Positions 9,906-18,508 of a stretch of DNA of 64,000 nt are shown here, one piece after another. The stretch is from positions 1 to 64,000 of the forward strand of contig NZ_JAUDBQ010000011.1 of NCBI RefSeq assembly GCF_030372105.1, written 5' to 3'. The stretch's first letter is position 1. Each line of letters opens with the position of its first letter. The DNA is from Cellulomonas cellasea (GTDB lineage Bacteria; Actinomycetota; Actinomycetes; Actinomycetales; Cellulomonadaceae). The position numbers and the translations under genes are program-made. The notes beneath the pieces are model-generated. The model did no database searches and was not told the DNA's origin. It saw only the letters and a program-made list of their open reading frames with translations.

Positions 9906-10487
9906 TCAGCCGGCGTTGCGGGCCCGTCGGCGCGCCGCGAGCTCGTCGTCCGCGCCCGGCTCGGCGCCGTCGTCCATGCGCTCCGTGGGCAACTGCGCGA
10001 GCGTGCCCTCGACCTCGCGCCACACCCGGCCGACGGCGATGCCGAAGACGCCCTGGCCGCCCTGCACGAGGTCGATGACCTCGTCCGCGGACGTGCACTC
10101 GTAGACACTGGCGCCGTCGGACATGAGCGTGATCTGGGCGAGGTCGTCGACCCCCCGCTCCCGCAGGTGGCTCACCGCGGTGCGGATCTGCTGGAGCGAG
10201 ACGCCGGTGTCGAGCAGGCGCTTGACGACCTTGAGCACCAAGATGTCCCGGAAGCTGTAGAGCCGCTGCGTGCCGGAGCCGGTGGCCGGCCGGATGGTCG
10301 GCTCCACGAGCCCGGTGCGCGCCCAGTAGTCGAGTTGGCGGTACGTGATCCCGGCCGCGCGGCAGGCTGTGGGCCCGCGGTAGCCGGTCGTCGTGTCGAG
10401 GTCGGGAAGCTCGTCCCCGAAGAGCAGGCCTTGGGCGCGCTGGGGGACGCCACCAGCAGCCTCCACGCTGTCACCGGTGCCGCTCAC
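9906..10487 (-). CDS. MerR-family regulator (Rv1830-like)
   Basis: A 193-residue DNA-binding protein. The winged helix-turn-helix lies at about residues 40-105 (GITYRQLDYWARTGLVEPT, then QRLYSFRDILVLKVVKRLLDTG). The C-terminal part has the conserved segment around YECTSADEVIDLVQGGQGVFGIAVG. It corresponds by sequence and position to mycobacterial Rv1830, which has been linked to cell-division control. GTG 10487 has GGAGG just upstream. It is the last gene of the cluster running from 15579 and is separated from DUF151 by 185 bases, so it may have its own promoter. Confidence 0.9.
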   Translation of the reverse strand: MSGTGDSVEAAGGVPQRAQGLLFGDELPDLDTTTGYRGPTACRAAGITYRQLDYWARTGLVEPTIRPATGSGTQRLYSFRDILVLKVVKRLLDTGVSLQQIRTAVSHLRERGVDDLAQITLMSDGASVYECTSADEVIDLVQGGQGVFGIAVGRVWREVEGTLAQLPTERMDDGAEPGADDELAARRRARNAG

Positions 10488-10672
10488 AGGTCCTCCACTC
10501 GCTGCCTCATCCGCCGTGTCGGCGCCCTCAGAGGTATGTGGCCTCGGGCTCTCGGATGTCCATCGGTCACGCTAGGCCTGGGGCGCCGGAGCGTCAACGA
10601 CGTCGCCCGGCGCGCCGCGGCGGAGTGTTTCGAGGGCCGGCCCCACGTTCCGCCTGAGATCGAATCCCCTGG

Positions 10673-11185
10673 TCACCGGCCCTCCGGCCCCTGGTCGTGG
10701 CCGGTGTCGAAGTCCTCGGGCGTGACCTGCTCGAGGAACTCCCGGAAACGCTCGACCTCTTGCTCCGCAGGGCCGCTGGAGGCCTCGACCCCGGCGATCG
10801 CCACGACCTCCGCCGAGCACAGCACGGGGCAGCCCACCCGGACCGCCACCGCGATCGCGTCCGAGGCGCGCGAGTCGACCCGCCCGCCCGAGCCGAGCAC
10901 GAGGGCGGCGTGGAACACCCCGTGCTCCAGGCTGGTGATCTCGACGCGCCGCAGGCTCGCGCCCACCGCGGTGATCACATCGCAGAGCAGGTCGTGGGTC
11001 ATCGGCCGGCGCGGCACGATCCCGGCCTGCGCCGAGGCGATCGCGCTGCCCTCGCTGGGGCCGATGACGATGGGCACGAACAACTCGGAGGCCGGGTCCA
11101 GCAACAGGACGACGATCTCCTCGTCGACCAGGTGCTGTCGCACGCCGACCACCTCGACCGGAACCAGCTCTTCGTCCTCACCCAC
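10673..11185 (-). CDS. DUF151 bifunctional nuclease family protein
   Basis: A 170-residue protein of the DUF151 (BFN) family, equivalent to Rv1829. The core is about residues 8-140, with the conserved ELFVPIVIGPSEGSAIA, RPMTHDLLCDVI and DSRASDAIAVAVR segments. The acidic C-terminal tail (about residues 145-170) is variable. Related plant proteins show RNase and DNase activity; the bacterial role is not settled. It starts at GTG 11185 and lies 77 bases after the FtsR-like gene. Confidence 0.9.
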   Translation of the reverse strand: MGEDEELVPVEVVGVRQHLVDEEIVVLLLDPASELFVPIVIGPSEGSAIASAQAGIVPRRPMTHDLLCDVITAVGASLRRVEITSLEHGVFHAALVLGSGGRVDSRASDAIAVAVRVGCPVLCSAEVVAIAGVEASSGPAEQEVERFREFLEQVTPEDFDTGHDQGPEGR

Positions 11186-11262
11186 GTGACCACGCTACGT
11201 CGGGCGCGCCCCGTCGGCTGCGTGAGAGCGACGGCTTTTCACCCGGCCGGGGAACGCCGAGG

Positions 11263-12075
11263 TCAGGGCGCGAGCTCGGACACCGCGCCGCGCACGAGCG
11301 CGGTGTGGAGCTGAGTGCACAACTCCCCCACCTCGGCTGCGAGCGTGCCCGCCCGAGCCCGCGATGAGGGCGCGTTACGGCCGCGCCACGGCGCCACGAT
11401 CTGCTCGACGAGGTCGGCCTGCCGATCCGCCGCGGCGCGGAAGACCCGCAGGTGCCGCGAGTCGATCCCGTGCTCGCCGAGCGCCACGGCGAGCTGCACG
11501 ACGTCGCGCGCCCAGGGATCGAAATGCCCCGACGCCGTGGCGCGGAGCACGCCGCCCGCGACCAGGTCTGCGACCACATCGACGCCGACCCCGGCCTCAC
11601 GGGCCAGCGCGGCGGCCGTCAGCCGGGCTCCCGACGTCGACGTCTGCCGCACGCCGTCCTGGGTGGCGAGCTGCGCGCGCGCGGCGGGCTCGTCCTCGAC
11701 GCCCGAGTCGAGCGCCGCGAGCTGCTCCCCGATGACCTTGAGCGGGACGTACCGGTCCCGCTGCTGGCGCAGCACATAGCGCAGCCGCTCGATGTCGGCG
11801 GGGCTGTACTGGCGGTACCCGGCCGGCGTCCGCACCGGGAGCACCAGCCCTTGCTCCTCGAGGAAGCGCAGCTTGGAGTTCGTCACCGCGGGGAACTCGA
11901 TCTGCAGGGCCGCGAGGACGTCGGAGATCCGCATCGTCGCCTGGCGGGAGATCCCGCGGGGCCACGGCTCGACGGCCGCGGGCTCGGCGCCGCGCGGATC
12001 CTCCTCCGAGTCGGCCAGGCCCGCCGACGAGCGCTCGACAGCGCGTGCGCTCGCCCCGCTCGCCGACCCCCGCAT
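11263..12075 (-). CDS. ftsR: MerR-family regulator FtsR-like
   Basis: A 270-residue homologue of mycobacterial Rv1828 and corynebacterial FtsR, an activator of ftsZ. The helix-turn-helix is at about residues 48-115, containing the conserved NSKLRFLEEQGLV and GYRQYSPADIERLRYVLRQQRDRY. The C-terminal domain contains HLRVFRAAADRQADLVEQI, typical of the family. ATG 12075 is preceded by GGAG at 6-7 bases. An in-frame GTG at 12093 overlaps the FHA stop by 4 bases and is an alternative coupled start that adds six residues. Confidence 0.9.
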   Translation of the reverse strand: MRGSASGASARAVERSSAGLADSEEDPRGAEPAAVEPWPRGISRQATMRISDVLAALQIEFPAVTNSKLRFLEEQGLVLPVRTPAGYRQYSPADIERLRYVLRQQRDRYVPLKVIGEQLAALDSGVEDEPAARAQLATQDGVRQTSTSGARLTAAALAREAGVGVDVVADLVAGGVLRATASGHFDPWARDVVQLAVALGEHGIDSRHLRVFRAAADRQADLVEQIVAPWRGRNAPSSRARAGTLAAEVGELCTQLHTALVRGAVSELAP

Positions 12076-12089
12076 CGAGTGCTCCGACC

Positions 12090-12611
12090 TCACGGCAGGG
12101 GGTGGGCGGCCGGCTCGCCACCCGCGGCACGCGCGGGGCTCGGGTGGAACGTCATCCGGTACTTGCCGATCTGCACCTCGTCGCCCGGGCGGAGCAACGC
12201 GGCGTCGATCCGGTTCCGGTTCACATACGTGCCGTTCAGCGAGCCGATGTCGCGCACCACGAAGTCGTCGCCCTCACGGACGAACTCCGCGTGCTTGCGG
12301 GACACCGTCACGTCGTCCAGGAAGATGTCCGCGTCGGGGCTGCGCCCGGCTATCGTCCGCTCGGCGTCCAGGAGGAACCTGGCGCCCACGCTCGGGCCGC
12401 GCTGCATGACGAGGAGCGCCGAGGTGCGCGGCAGTGCCTGCACCGCGGCGCGGACCTCGCTGCTCAGACCGGCTGGCGCGACGATCTCCAACTCGGTCGA
12501 GTCGATGCTGGTGAACACCGTGGTGTCGGACGCCGAGGGGATGTACCCCGACTGTCCGTGGTGCTGCTGCGCGCTCCGCCCCTGCTCCGGTAGCTGCCGA
12601 TCGTCGCTCAT
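12090..12611 (-). CDS. garA: FHA-domain protein, GarA/OdhI homologue
   Basis: A 173-residue phosphopeptide-binding protein. In related actinobacteria it inhibits 2-oxoglutarate dehydrogenase and glutamate dehydrogenase until Ser/Thr kinases phosphorylate it near the N-terminus. The FHA domain is at about residues 75-155 with GRS, the SRKH motif and GSLNGTYVN. The N-terminal kinase target region is present as a DTTVF segment around residues 29-33 (GarA has ETTSVF). It starts at ATG 12611 with GGAGG upstream. gcvH, which normally precedes it, is absent. Confidence 0.93.
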   Translation of the reverse strand: MSDDRQLPEQGRSAQQHHGQSGYIPSASDTTVFTSIDSTELEIVAPAGLSSEVRAAVQALPRTSALLVMQRGPSVGARFLLDAERTIAGRSPDADIFLDDVTVSRKHAEFVREGDDFVVRDIGSLNGTYVNRNRIDAALLRPGDEVQIGKYRMTFHPSPARAAGGEPAAHPLP

Positions 12612-12732
12612 GCCGCCTCCCGGGCCTGCTGTGACTGCGACCCGCCTTCGAGGTCACGACTGGTACACCAGCCTATGCGGATGCGCGCCGATGTTGTAGC
12701 ACCGCGCCGTGGCGCCGCCGGACTGCCTGCGC

Positions 12733-13590
12733 TCACCCTGTCGGCGCAGGCTGCGGTGTCGCGTACTGCGGGACTGTCGGCTCGCGCGTCGCGGTGACCT
12801 CCACCAGGGCCTCGCTCGCCACGATCGCCTTGCCTCCCGCGTTCCGGATGACCGCGAGGGCGCCGCCATGCATGTCCAGCGCGGTGGACATCGTGTCGGG
12901 GTTGCCGATCACACGCCAGACGTACGGGGCCCGGATCAGCACGCCGTCGACGACCACGCCGTCATCCGCTGGCGCGAAGTAGCTCGACGCGGTCAGTCGC
13001 AGGTCGTTGAGCTGCACCGCCTCCGCGCCCGCGTTGCGGAGCTCCTCGAGCATGTTGAGCATGTGCTCATAGCGGATCGTGCCCGTCGCCTGGGTGAGCG
13101 TCACGGTGATCCCCGGCCCCTCGGCGGGGAGGCGCCCGGTGAGGATGCCCTGCACGGCGGCGCTGCGGGTCGCGGCGTCCAACGCCGCCTGGCGGCTGTC
13201 CGTGCCCGACTCCAGCTCGGCGCGCGTGCGCTCGAGCTCGGCGATCTCGCGCTGCAGGTCGTCGCCCTGGCGGGTGGTCTGGTCGAGGATCCCCACGAGC
13301 TCGGACTGCCGGAGGTTGGCGAGCCCGTCGTCGCGGGTCTGCCGGAGCTGGGCCACGACCGCGAAGCCGAGCAGCGCGCACAGCACGGCGATCAGGATCT
13401 GCGCGCGGGTCGCGCGCGGGCGGAGCAGGCCGCGCAACGTCGCCCACCCGTCGCGGCGGGGCTCCTCGGCGGCCGGCTCGGCCGGGTCAACCGCGTCGAC
13501 GGTGTCGGGCGTGTCGATGGAGTCGGCGGTGTCGTCCACACCGTCCACATCGACCACGTCGTCCGCGCGGTCGGGGTCCAGCGCGCTCAT
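12733..13590 (-). CDS. DUF881 membrane-anchored protein (downstream copy)
   Basis: A 285-residue protein with an Asp/Val/Pro-rich cytosolic N-terminus (about 1-40), one membrane helix (about residues 60-80, ending LLGFAVVAQL), a coiled-coil segment and the extracytoplasmic DUF881 domain (about 130-275, with the characteristic GAEAVQLNDLRLTASS). It equals Rv1825 by position. The start ATG 13590 overlaps the stop of the small basic protein gene by 4 bases (ATGA), so the two are translationally coupled. Biochemical role unknown. Confidence 0.9.
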   Translation of the reverse strand: MSALDPDRADDVVDVDGVDDTADSIDTPDTVDAVDPAEPAAEEPRRDGWATLRGLLRPRATRAQILIAVLCALLGFAVVAQLRQTRDDGLANLRQSELVGILDQTTRQGDDLQREIAELERTRAELESGTDSRQAALDAATRSAAVQGILTGRLPAEGPGITVTLTQATGTIRYEHMLNMLEELRNAGAEAVQLNDLRLTASSYFAPADDGVVVDGVLIRAPYVWRVIGNPDTMSTALDMHGGALAVIRNAGGKAIVASEALVEVTATREPTVPQYATPQPAPTG

Positions 13591-13919
13591 GCCTTGAACA
13601 AGTGCCGGCGGATCGACGCGGCGTTCGAGAAGATGCGGATGCCGAGCACGACCACCACGCCCGTGGAGAGCTGGCTGCCGACGCCCAGCTGGTCGCCCAG
13701 GAAGACGATGAGGGCGGCGACGACGACGTTCGACAGGAACGAGACCAGGAAGACGCGGTCGTCGAAGATCCCGTCGAGCATCGCCCGCAGGCCGCCGAAC
13801 AACGCGTCGAGGGCCGCCACCACCGCGATCGGGAGGTACGGCTGGAGGAACACGGGCACGACGGGTTGCACCAGCAGCCCTGTCACGACACCGATCACCA
13901 GGCCGATCACTGCGATCAC
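13587..13919 (-). CDS. sbp: Small basic protein (Sbp, DUF1290)
   Basis: A 110-residue integral membrane protein with three to four hydrophobic segments and the conserved IAVIGLVIG start and RVFLVSFLSNVVVAALIVFLGD core. GTG 13919 was chosen because it reproduces the normal family N-terminus, overlaps the upstream DUF881 stop by 4 bases (GTGA) and has GGAG about 9 bases upstream. In Gram-positive bacteria sbp lies near division genes. Here it lies between two DUF881 genes, as Rv1824 does. Confidence 0.92.
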   Translation of the reverse strand: MIAVIGLVIGVVTGLLVQPVVPVFLQPYLPIAVVAALDALFGGLRAMLDGIFDDRVFLVSFLSNVVVAALIVFLGDQLGVGSQLSTGVVVVLGIRIFSNAASIRRHLFKA

Positions 13920-14956
13920 GTGCGACCACTCCTCTCGCTCGTCGTCGGCCATGACCCTGCCACATCCGCGGACGCGGCCAGCGCCAGAGCGCGCTCCCGC
14001 TGGTCGGCGAGCAGGTCCGAGCGCCCCGGATCACCCGGACGGTGGACATCGGCCCCGGAGATGGACCGGCCGCTGCGCGGCGCCAGCGGCGTCCCGGCCG
14101 GCACCGTGGCCGAGCGCAGGGTGACTCGCGCGGCGGAGGGCAGCTCGAGGGCGGGCTGGGAGCTCGTGTCGACCCCGACGCCGACCGTGTTGCGCAGCCA
14201 CGTCAGGTAATCGCCGGCCCGCGCCCGCGCCAGGCCGGTCTGCAGCCCTTGCGGGTCCCCCACCGCCTCGATCGTGTACGGGCCGATGATCGGCACCAGG
14301 TCGATCAGGATCGCGCTGCCGGCACTGCGGATAGAGGTCGTCGCTGTGAGCCGCTGGTCGTTGACGGCCACGGCCTCCGCGCCGGCCTGCCAGAGGCCGT
14401 TGACGATCATCTGCAGATCGCCGTCGAACACCCGCGCCGTGGGGTCCTCGGTGGCGCCGTCGCCCACAGCGGGGTCGCTCAGTGTGATCCGCAGGCCCGG
14501 ACCTGTCACGGCCGTGGCGCCCGACGCGAGCGAGTCGGCCTCGAGCTGCTCCACGAGCGAGGAGTTGCTGGCGGCCAGGGCCGAGGCGTGAAGCTGGTCG
14601 ATGTCGGCGTTGAGCGTCTGGGCCCGATCGCGGAGCTGCTCGACGTCGGCCGTGCGGTCGCGGATCTGCTCCTCGAGGAGCAGCCGCGCGGCCATGACGC
14701 TCGGCTGTGGGGCGCGCAACGACATGGTCGCGGCGGTGACGCCCAATCCGAGGACCATCGCCGACACCAGGACGAGGGCGGTGCGACGCACGGTGGGCGG
14801 GCGGGAGCCCTCGAGGGCCCGGCGCTCCGCGGCGAGCCGGTAGCCGGGGTCCAAGGGCTTGCGGGTGACCTCGTTGAGCAGCGTCATCGACGCGTCGAGG
14901 GCGCCGCGCGCACGCGCGCCTTCCGGCGCCTGGTCGACGCGATCGTCCGGGCTCAC
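13916..14956 (-). CDS. DUF881 membrane-anchored protein (upstream copy)
   Basis: A 346-residue paralogue of the gene at 12733, equal to Rv1823 by position. One membrane helix lies near residues 60-82 (ALVLVSAMVLGLGVTAA), then a coiled coil (about 95-135) and the DUF881 domain with GAEAVAVNDQRLTATT. The C-terminal 70 residues are Arg/Ser/Pro-rich and probably disordered. GTG 14956 overlaps the PgsA-like stop by 4 bases; a downstream ATG at 14887 is the alternative start. The paired paralogues may form a heteromer; that is inference. Confidence 0.88.
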   Translation of the reverse strand: MSPDDRVDQAPEGARARGALDASMTLLNEVTRKPLDPGYRLAAERRALEGSRPPTVRRTALVLVSAMVLGLGVTAATMSLRAPQPSVMAARLLLEEQIRDRTADVEQLRDRAQTLNADIDQLHASALAASNSSLVEQLEADSLASGATAVTGPGLRITLSDPAVGDGATEDPTARVFDGDLQMIVNGLWQAGAEAVAVNDQRLTATTSIRSAGSAILIDLVPIIGPYTIEAVGDPQGLQTGLARARAGDYLTWLRNTVGVGVDTSSQPALELPSAARVTLRSATVPAGTPLAPRSGRSISGADVHRPGDPGRSDLLADQRERALALAASADVAGSWPTTSERSGRT

Positions 14957-15579
14957 ACCGCGGCCGACGTGGGCGGGGCCTGAGTGGCGCTCGCGAGGAG
15001 CACCCGGCGGGCTTGGAGCACGTAGAGCCCCCCGGCGAACCAGTAGAGCGCCACGCCCCACCAGGCGCATGCCCACCCGAGCACTAGGGCGATGGAGCCG
15101 ATGGGGTCGGGCCACTCGGCCAGGAGGAGCAGCGGGAAGGCGTAGAGCAGCGCGAAGGTGCCTGCCTTGCCGGCCAGGTGGACCGGCAGGGGGCCGTACC
15201 CGAACCGGGCCAGCACCGCGAGCAGCCCGAGGAGCAGCAGGTCCCGCAGGACGAGCACGAGCACCAGCCACCAGGGCACCACGTCACGCCAGGCGAGCCC
15301 CACCAGGGTGACCAGGATGAACAGGCGGTCTGCGGCGGGGTCGAGCATCTGCCCGAGCTTCGACACCTGCCCGAGGCGTCGGGCGAGGACCCCGTCGAGC
15401 CAGTCGCTGGCGCCGGACACCGCGAGGACGAGCAGCGCCCAGCCGTCCTCACCCGCCCCGATGAGCACCGCGAACACGGGCACCAGGAGGAGCCGCGCCA
15501 GGCTGATGACGTTGGGGACCGTGAGCACGCGGTCTGAGACGGCGACCTTCTCCGCCACGGCCTCCCCTGTCGTCGACAC
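14953..15579 (-). CDS. CDP-alcohol phosphatidyltransferase (PgsA-like)
   Basis: A 208-residue membrane enzyme that transfers a phosphatidyl group from CDP-diacylglycerol to an alcohol. The full family motif DxxDGxxARx8Gx3Dx3D is visible from Asp59 to Asp84. About five or six hydrophobic segments follow the expected pattern. It corresponds to Rv1822 (annotated PgsA2). Whether the acceptor is glycerol-3-phosphate, inositol phosphate or the cardiolipin precursor cannot be decided. GTG 15579 has GGAGG about 9 bases upstream. It is the first gene of the cluster running down to 9906. Confidence 0.92.
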   Translation of the reverse strand: MSTTGEAVAEKVAVSDRVLTVPNVISLARLLLVPVFAVLIGAGEDGWALLVLAVSGASDWLDGVLARRLGQVSKLGQMLDPAADRLFILVTLVGLAWRDVVPWWLVLVLVLRDLLLLGLLAVLARFGYGPLPVHLAGKAGTFALLYAFPLLLLAEWPDPIGSIALVLGWACAWWGVALYWFAGGLYVLQARRVLLASATQAPPTSAAV

Positions 15580-15723
15580 TGTGCTGACCCTCCATAGCCT
15601 GCTGACCCTCGATCTTAGGCGTCGTTCAGGGCGTCTGGGTCCCTCGCCGGGCGGGTCGCGCGCACCTGTCATACGGTCGAACGTCAACTGAGTCCCGCTG
15701 ATGACAGGAAGAGGTGCGTCGAG

Positions 15724-15897
15724 ATGGGCATTGACGACAAGGCGAAGAACGCCGCCGAGGACCTGACAGGCAAGGGCAAGGAGGCCGCCGGCAAGGCGAC
15801 CGGCGACGAGCAGCTCGAGGCCGAGGGCCGCGGCGACCAGGTCAAGGCCGACCTCAAGAAGGCCGGCGAGAAGATCAAGGACGCCTTCAAGCACTGA
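15724..15897 (+). CDS. CsbD-family stress protein
   Basis: A 57-residue, Lys/Glu/Ala-rich hydrophilic protein of the CsbD family (general-stress-linked, probably disordered). The conserved N-terminal pattern DKAKNAAEDLTGKGKEAAG and the DxxLEAEGRGDQ segment are present. ATG 15724 has AGGAAGAGG upstream. It is too short for most gene finders with a length cut-off. It stands alone, divergent from the PgsA-like gene. Exact molecular role is unknown even in other species. Confidence 0.92.
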   Translation: MGIDDKAKNAAEDLTGKGKEAAGKATGDEQLEAEGRGDQVKADLKKAGEKIKDAFKH

Positions 15898-15941
15898 GCA
15901 GGCGCGCGGGCGTGGTTCCGGGGGTGTGGTTCGCTGGGCAG

Positions 15942-16361
15942 ATGTCCCACGTGAACGACCCCGAGGTGATCCGCCGGCTGCTGTCCACCCCCGCCCGCTG
16001 GGCTGTGGTGGGGCTGTCGGCGAACCGCGCCCGCGCGGCCTGGGGTGTGGCGGCCTACCTGCGGGACACGCTCGGGCACGAGGTGGTGCCGGTGCATCCC
16101 CGAGCAGAGGCCGTGGCGGGCGTCCCCGGCCACCCGGACCTCGCGTCGGCCCCTCAGCCGATCGACGTGGTCGACGTCTTCGTGAACTCCCGACGCGCGG
16201 GCCCCGTGGTCGACGCCGCGATCGCCGTGGGCGCGGGGGCCGTCTGGCTGCAGCTCGGAGTGATCGACGAGGACGCCGCGGCACGCGCCCGCGACGCGGG
16301 CCTGGACGTCGTGATGGACACCTGCCCCGCCATCGAAGGGCCTCGCTTCGGCCTGTTCTGA
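15942..16361 (+). CDS. CoA-binding domain protein (YccU type)
   Basis: A 139-residue Rossmann-like CoA-binding domain occupying the whole protein. The nucleotide-binding glycine region is WAVVGLSANRARAAWGVAAYL and the C-terminal conserved segment is MDTCPAIEGPR. Single-domain homologues are widespread, bind CoA in structures and have no proven reaction. ATG 15942 gives the usual family start. A GTG at 15912 is in frame but has no ribosome-binding site. Confidence 0.88.
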   Translation: MSHVNDPEVIRRLLSTPARWAVVGLSANRARAAWGVAAYLRDTLGHEVVPVHPRAEAVAGVPGHPDLASAPQPIDVVDVFVNSRRAGPVVDAAIAVGAGAVWLQLGVIDEDAAARARDAGLDVVMDTCPAIEGPRFGLF

Positions 16362-16594
16362 GGTGTTTCTGAGGCGTTTCTGAGCCGTGCTCGACGGGTG
16401 CTGTGTGCAGCGTCACCACATGGCAGCCCCGGCCAGCCGGTAGACTCGTCCAGAACCTGGAGTTCGTCGCGCCTCCCTCGTGCCTGTGTACCGGCGTCAC
16501 CGCCGTGGATGTGTTCGGGAATGCGACCTTCGGGACGGCCCCCCTGGCCGGCCCGCACGCGACTCCTCAGCAATCCGAACGGTGCCATTCACAC
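16362..16594 (+). promoter_or_regulatory. Long untranslated leader of the DEAD-box helicase gene
   Basis: A 233-base gap ahead of the helicase, with a TANNNT-like TAGACT at 16441-16446 that could be a -10 element. If that is right, the mRNA leader is about 150 bases. Cold-shock helicase genes often carry long structured leaders. The helicase frame is open without a stop back to 16403, but there is no good ribosome-binding site there. Confidence 0.35.
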
Positions 16595-18433
16595 ATGACG
16601 TCCTTGCCTTCTGCTGCCCTGCCCACGACCGAGTCGTCAGACGCAGCGGCCCCCACCATCACGTTCGCCGAGCTCGGCCTGCCGGAGCCCTTGGCCCGCG
16701 CAGTGGCGGACCTCGGCTTCGAGATCCCCTCGGCGATCCAGGCCGAGGCCATCCCCGCGCTCCTCGCGGGCCGCGACATCACCGGCGTCGCCCAGACCGG
16801 CACCGGCAAGACCGCCGCGTTCGGGCTGCCGCTCCTCGCCGCCGTCGACCCCGAGCTGCGCGAGGTCCAGGCGCTGGTCCTGACCCCGACCCGCGAGCTG
16901 GCCATGCAGGTCGCCGAGGCGATCGAGACGTTCGCCAAGCACCTGCCCGGCATCGAGGTCATCGCGGTGTACGGCGGCTCGCCGTTCCTGCCGCAGCAGC
17001 GGGCGCTGGCCCGCGGCGCGCAGATCGTCGTCGGCACCCCGGGCCGTGTGATCGACCACCTCGAGCGCCGCACGCTGCGCCCCGACAACGTCCGCTTCCT
17101 CGTGCTCGACGAGGCTGACGAGATGCTGCGGATGGGCTTCGCCGAGGACGTCGACAAGATCTTCAACACCACGCCCACCGACCGCCAGGTGGCGCTGTTC
17201 TCCGCGACCATGCCCCCGGCGATCCGCCGCGTGGCCGGCCAGCACCTGAACAACCCGGTCGAGGTCGCGGTCTCCCGCCAGTCGTCGACCGTCACCAGCG
17301 TCAACCAGACGTACGCCGTGGTGCCCTACCGCCACAAGGCCGGCGCGCTGGCCCGTGTGCTCGCGGTCTCCGACGCCGATGCGGCGATCGTCTTCGTCCG
17401 CACCCGTGGCGCGGCCGAGGAGGTCGGCAGCGCGCTGATCGAGCGCGGCATCTCCGCCGCGTACATCTCCGGTGATGTGGCCCAGGGCGAGCGCGAGAAG
17501 ATCGTCGAGCGCCTGCGCAGCGGCGCCCTCAACGTGCTGGTCGCCACCGACGTCGCGGCCCGTGGGCTGGACGTCGACCGGATCGGCCTGGTCGTGAACT
17601 TCGACGCGCCGAGCGAGCCTGAGGCCTACGTGCACCGCATCGGCCGCACGGGACGCGCGGGCCGCTCGGGCGAGGCGTTGACCTTCGTCACGCCGAGCGA
17701 GCAGCACCGCCTGCGCGCGATCGAGCGGACGACGCGCCAGAAGCTCGAGGAGATCTCGATCCCCTCCCCCGCCGACGTCTCCGCGCACCGTGTGCAGAAG
17801 CTGCTGCGCGACGTCGCCACGCGCGCCGAGGCCGGCCGCCTGGACCTCTACCGCACGGCGGTGACGGCCTACCTCGCCGAGAACCCGTCGGTGGACCCGA
17901 TCGAGCTCGCCTCCGTGGTGGCCGCGCTCGCCGTCGGCGACACCGGCCCCGCGCCGCGTCCCACGCACGGTGACGACCTGGATGACGCGCTCAGCCGCGC
18001 GCACCTGTCGGACCGCGGCGACCGGAACGAGCGCTCGGCCCGCCCGTCCTCCGACGGTCCCCGCCGCGCCACGCACCGCACCGAGGGCGGCCTCCGGTAC
18101 CGCATCGCGGTGGGCCACACCCATGGCGCGCAGGCCGGCGCCATCGTGGGCGCGCTGACCAACGAGGGCGGCCTGACCGGCAAGGACCTGGGCAAGATCG
18201 ACATCTTCCCCAGCTTCTCCCTGGTGGAGATCCCCGCCGGGCTGAGCCCTGAGGCCTTCGACCGGATCGGCCGCGCCCGCGTCGCCGGGCGCCCGCTGCG
18301 CATCCGCGTCGACGAGGGCCCCGGCCCCCGCACCGGACAGGGCGCGTCGCGTCCCACCGGCGCGCACCGTCCCGAGGGCCGCGACCGCGCGGAGTCGCGG
18401 GACCGCCGGCCCCGTCACACGGTGGGTCGCTGA
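16595..18433 (+). CDS. deaD: DEAD-box RNA helicase (DeaD/CsdA type)
   Basis: A 612-residue ATP-dependent RNA unwinding enzyme for ribosome assembly or mRNA turnover. RecA-like domain 1 has the Q motif (FAELGLPEPL), AQTGTGKT, PTRELA, DEAD and SAT; domain 2 has ARGLD and HRIGRTGR. After a linker, residues about 495-575 form a DbpA-type RNA-binding domain (RYRIAVGHTHGAQAGAIVGAL). A short basic tail rich in Arg/Pro follows. ATG 16595 gives the normal N-terminus. It is transcribed alone and ends at a strong hairpin. Confidence 0.95.
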   Translation: MTSLPSAALPTTESSDAAAPTITFAELGLPEPLARAVADLGFEIPSAIQAEAIPALLAGRDITGVAQTGTGKTAAFGLPLLAAVDPELREVQALVLTPTRELAMQVAEAIETFAKHLPGIEVIAVYGGSPFLPQQRALARGAQIVVGTPGRVIDHLERRTLRPDNVRFLVLDEADEMLRMGFAEDVDKIFNTTPTDRQVALFSATMPPAIRRVAGQHLNNPVEVAVSRQSSTVTSVNQTYAVVPYRHKAGALARVLAVSDADAAIVFVRTRGAAEEVGSALIERGISAAYISGDVAQGEREKIVERLRSGALNVLVATDVAARGLDVDRIGLVVNFDAPSEPEAYVHRIGRTGRAGRSGEALTFVTPSEQHRLRAIERTTRQKLEEISIPSPADVSAHRVQKLLRDVATRAEAGRLDLYRTAVTAYLAENPSVDPIELASVVAALAVGDTGPAPRPTHGDDLDDALSRAHLSDRGDRNERSARPSSDGPRRATHRTEGGLRYRIAVGHTHGAQAGAIVGALTNEGGLTGKDLGKIDIFPSFSLVEIPAGLSPEAFDRIGRARVAGRPLRIRVDEGPGPRTGQGASRPTGAHRPEGRDRAESRDRRPRHTVGR

Positions 18434-18463
18434 CCGACTGCGGCGACATCCGCCACTGACTGA

Positions 18464-18508
18464 CGCGTAGGCGCTCGGCCCTCTATCTGAGGGCTGAGCG
18501 CCTACGCG
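18464..18508. terminator. Long bidirectional terminator between deaD and the sensor gene
   Basis: CGCGTAGGCGCTC (18464-18476) pairs perfectly with GAGCGCCTACGCG (18496-18508). Inside it, GCCCTC (18478-18483) pairs with GAGGGC (18489-18494), making an almost continuous stem of about 20 bases. On the minus strand the hairpin includes the last codons and the stop of the sensor gene. Confidence 0.8.
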
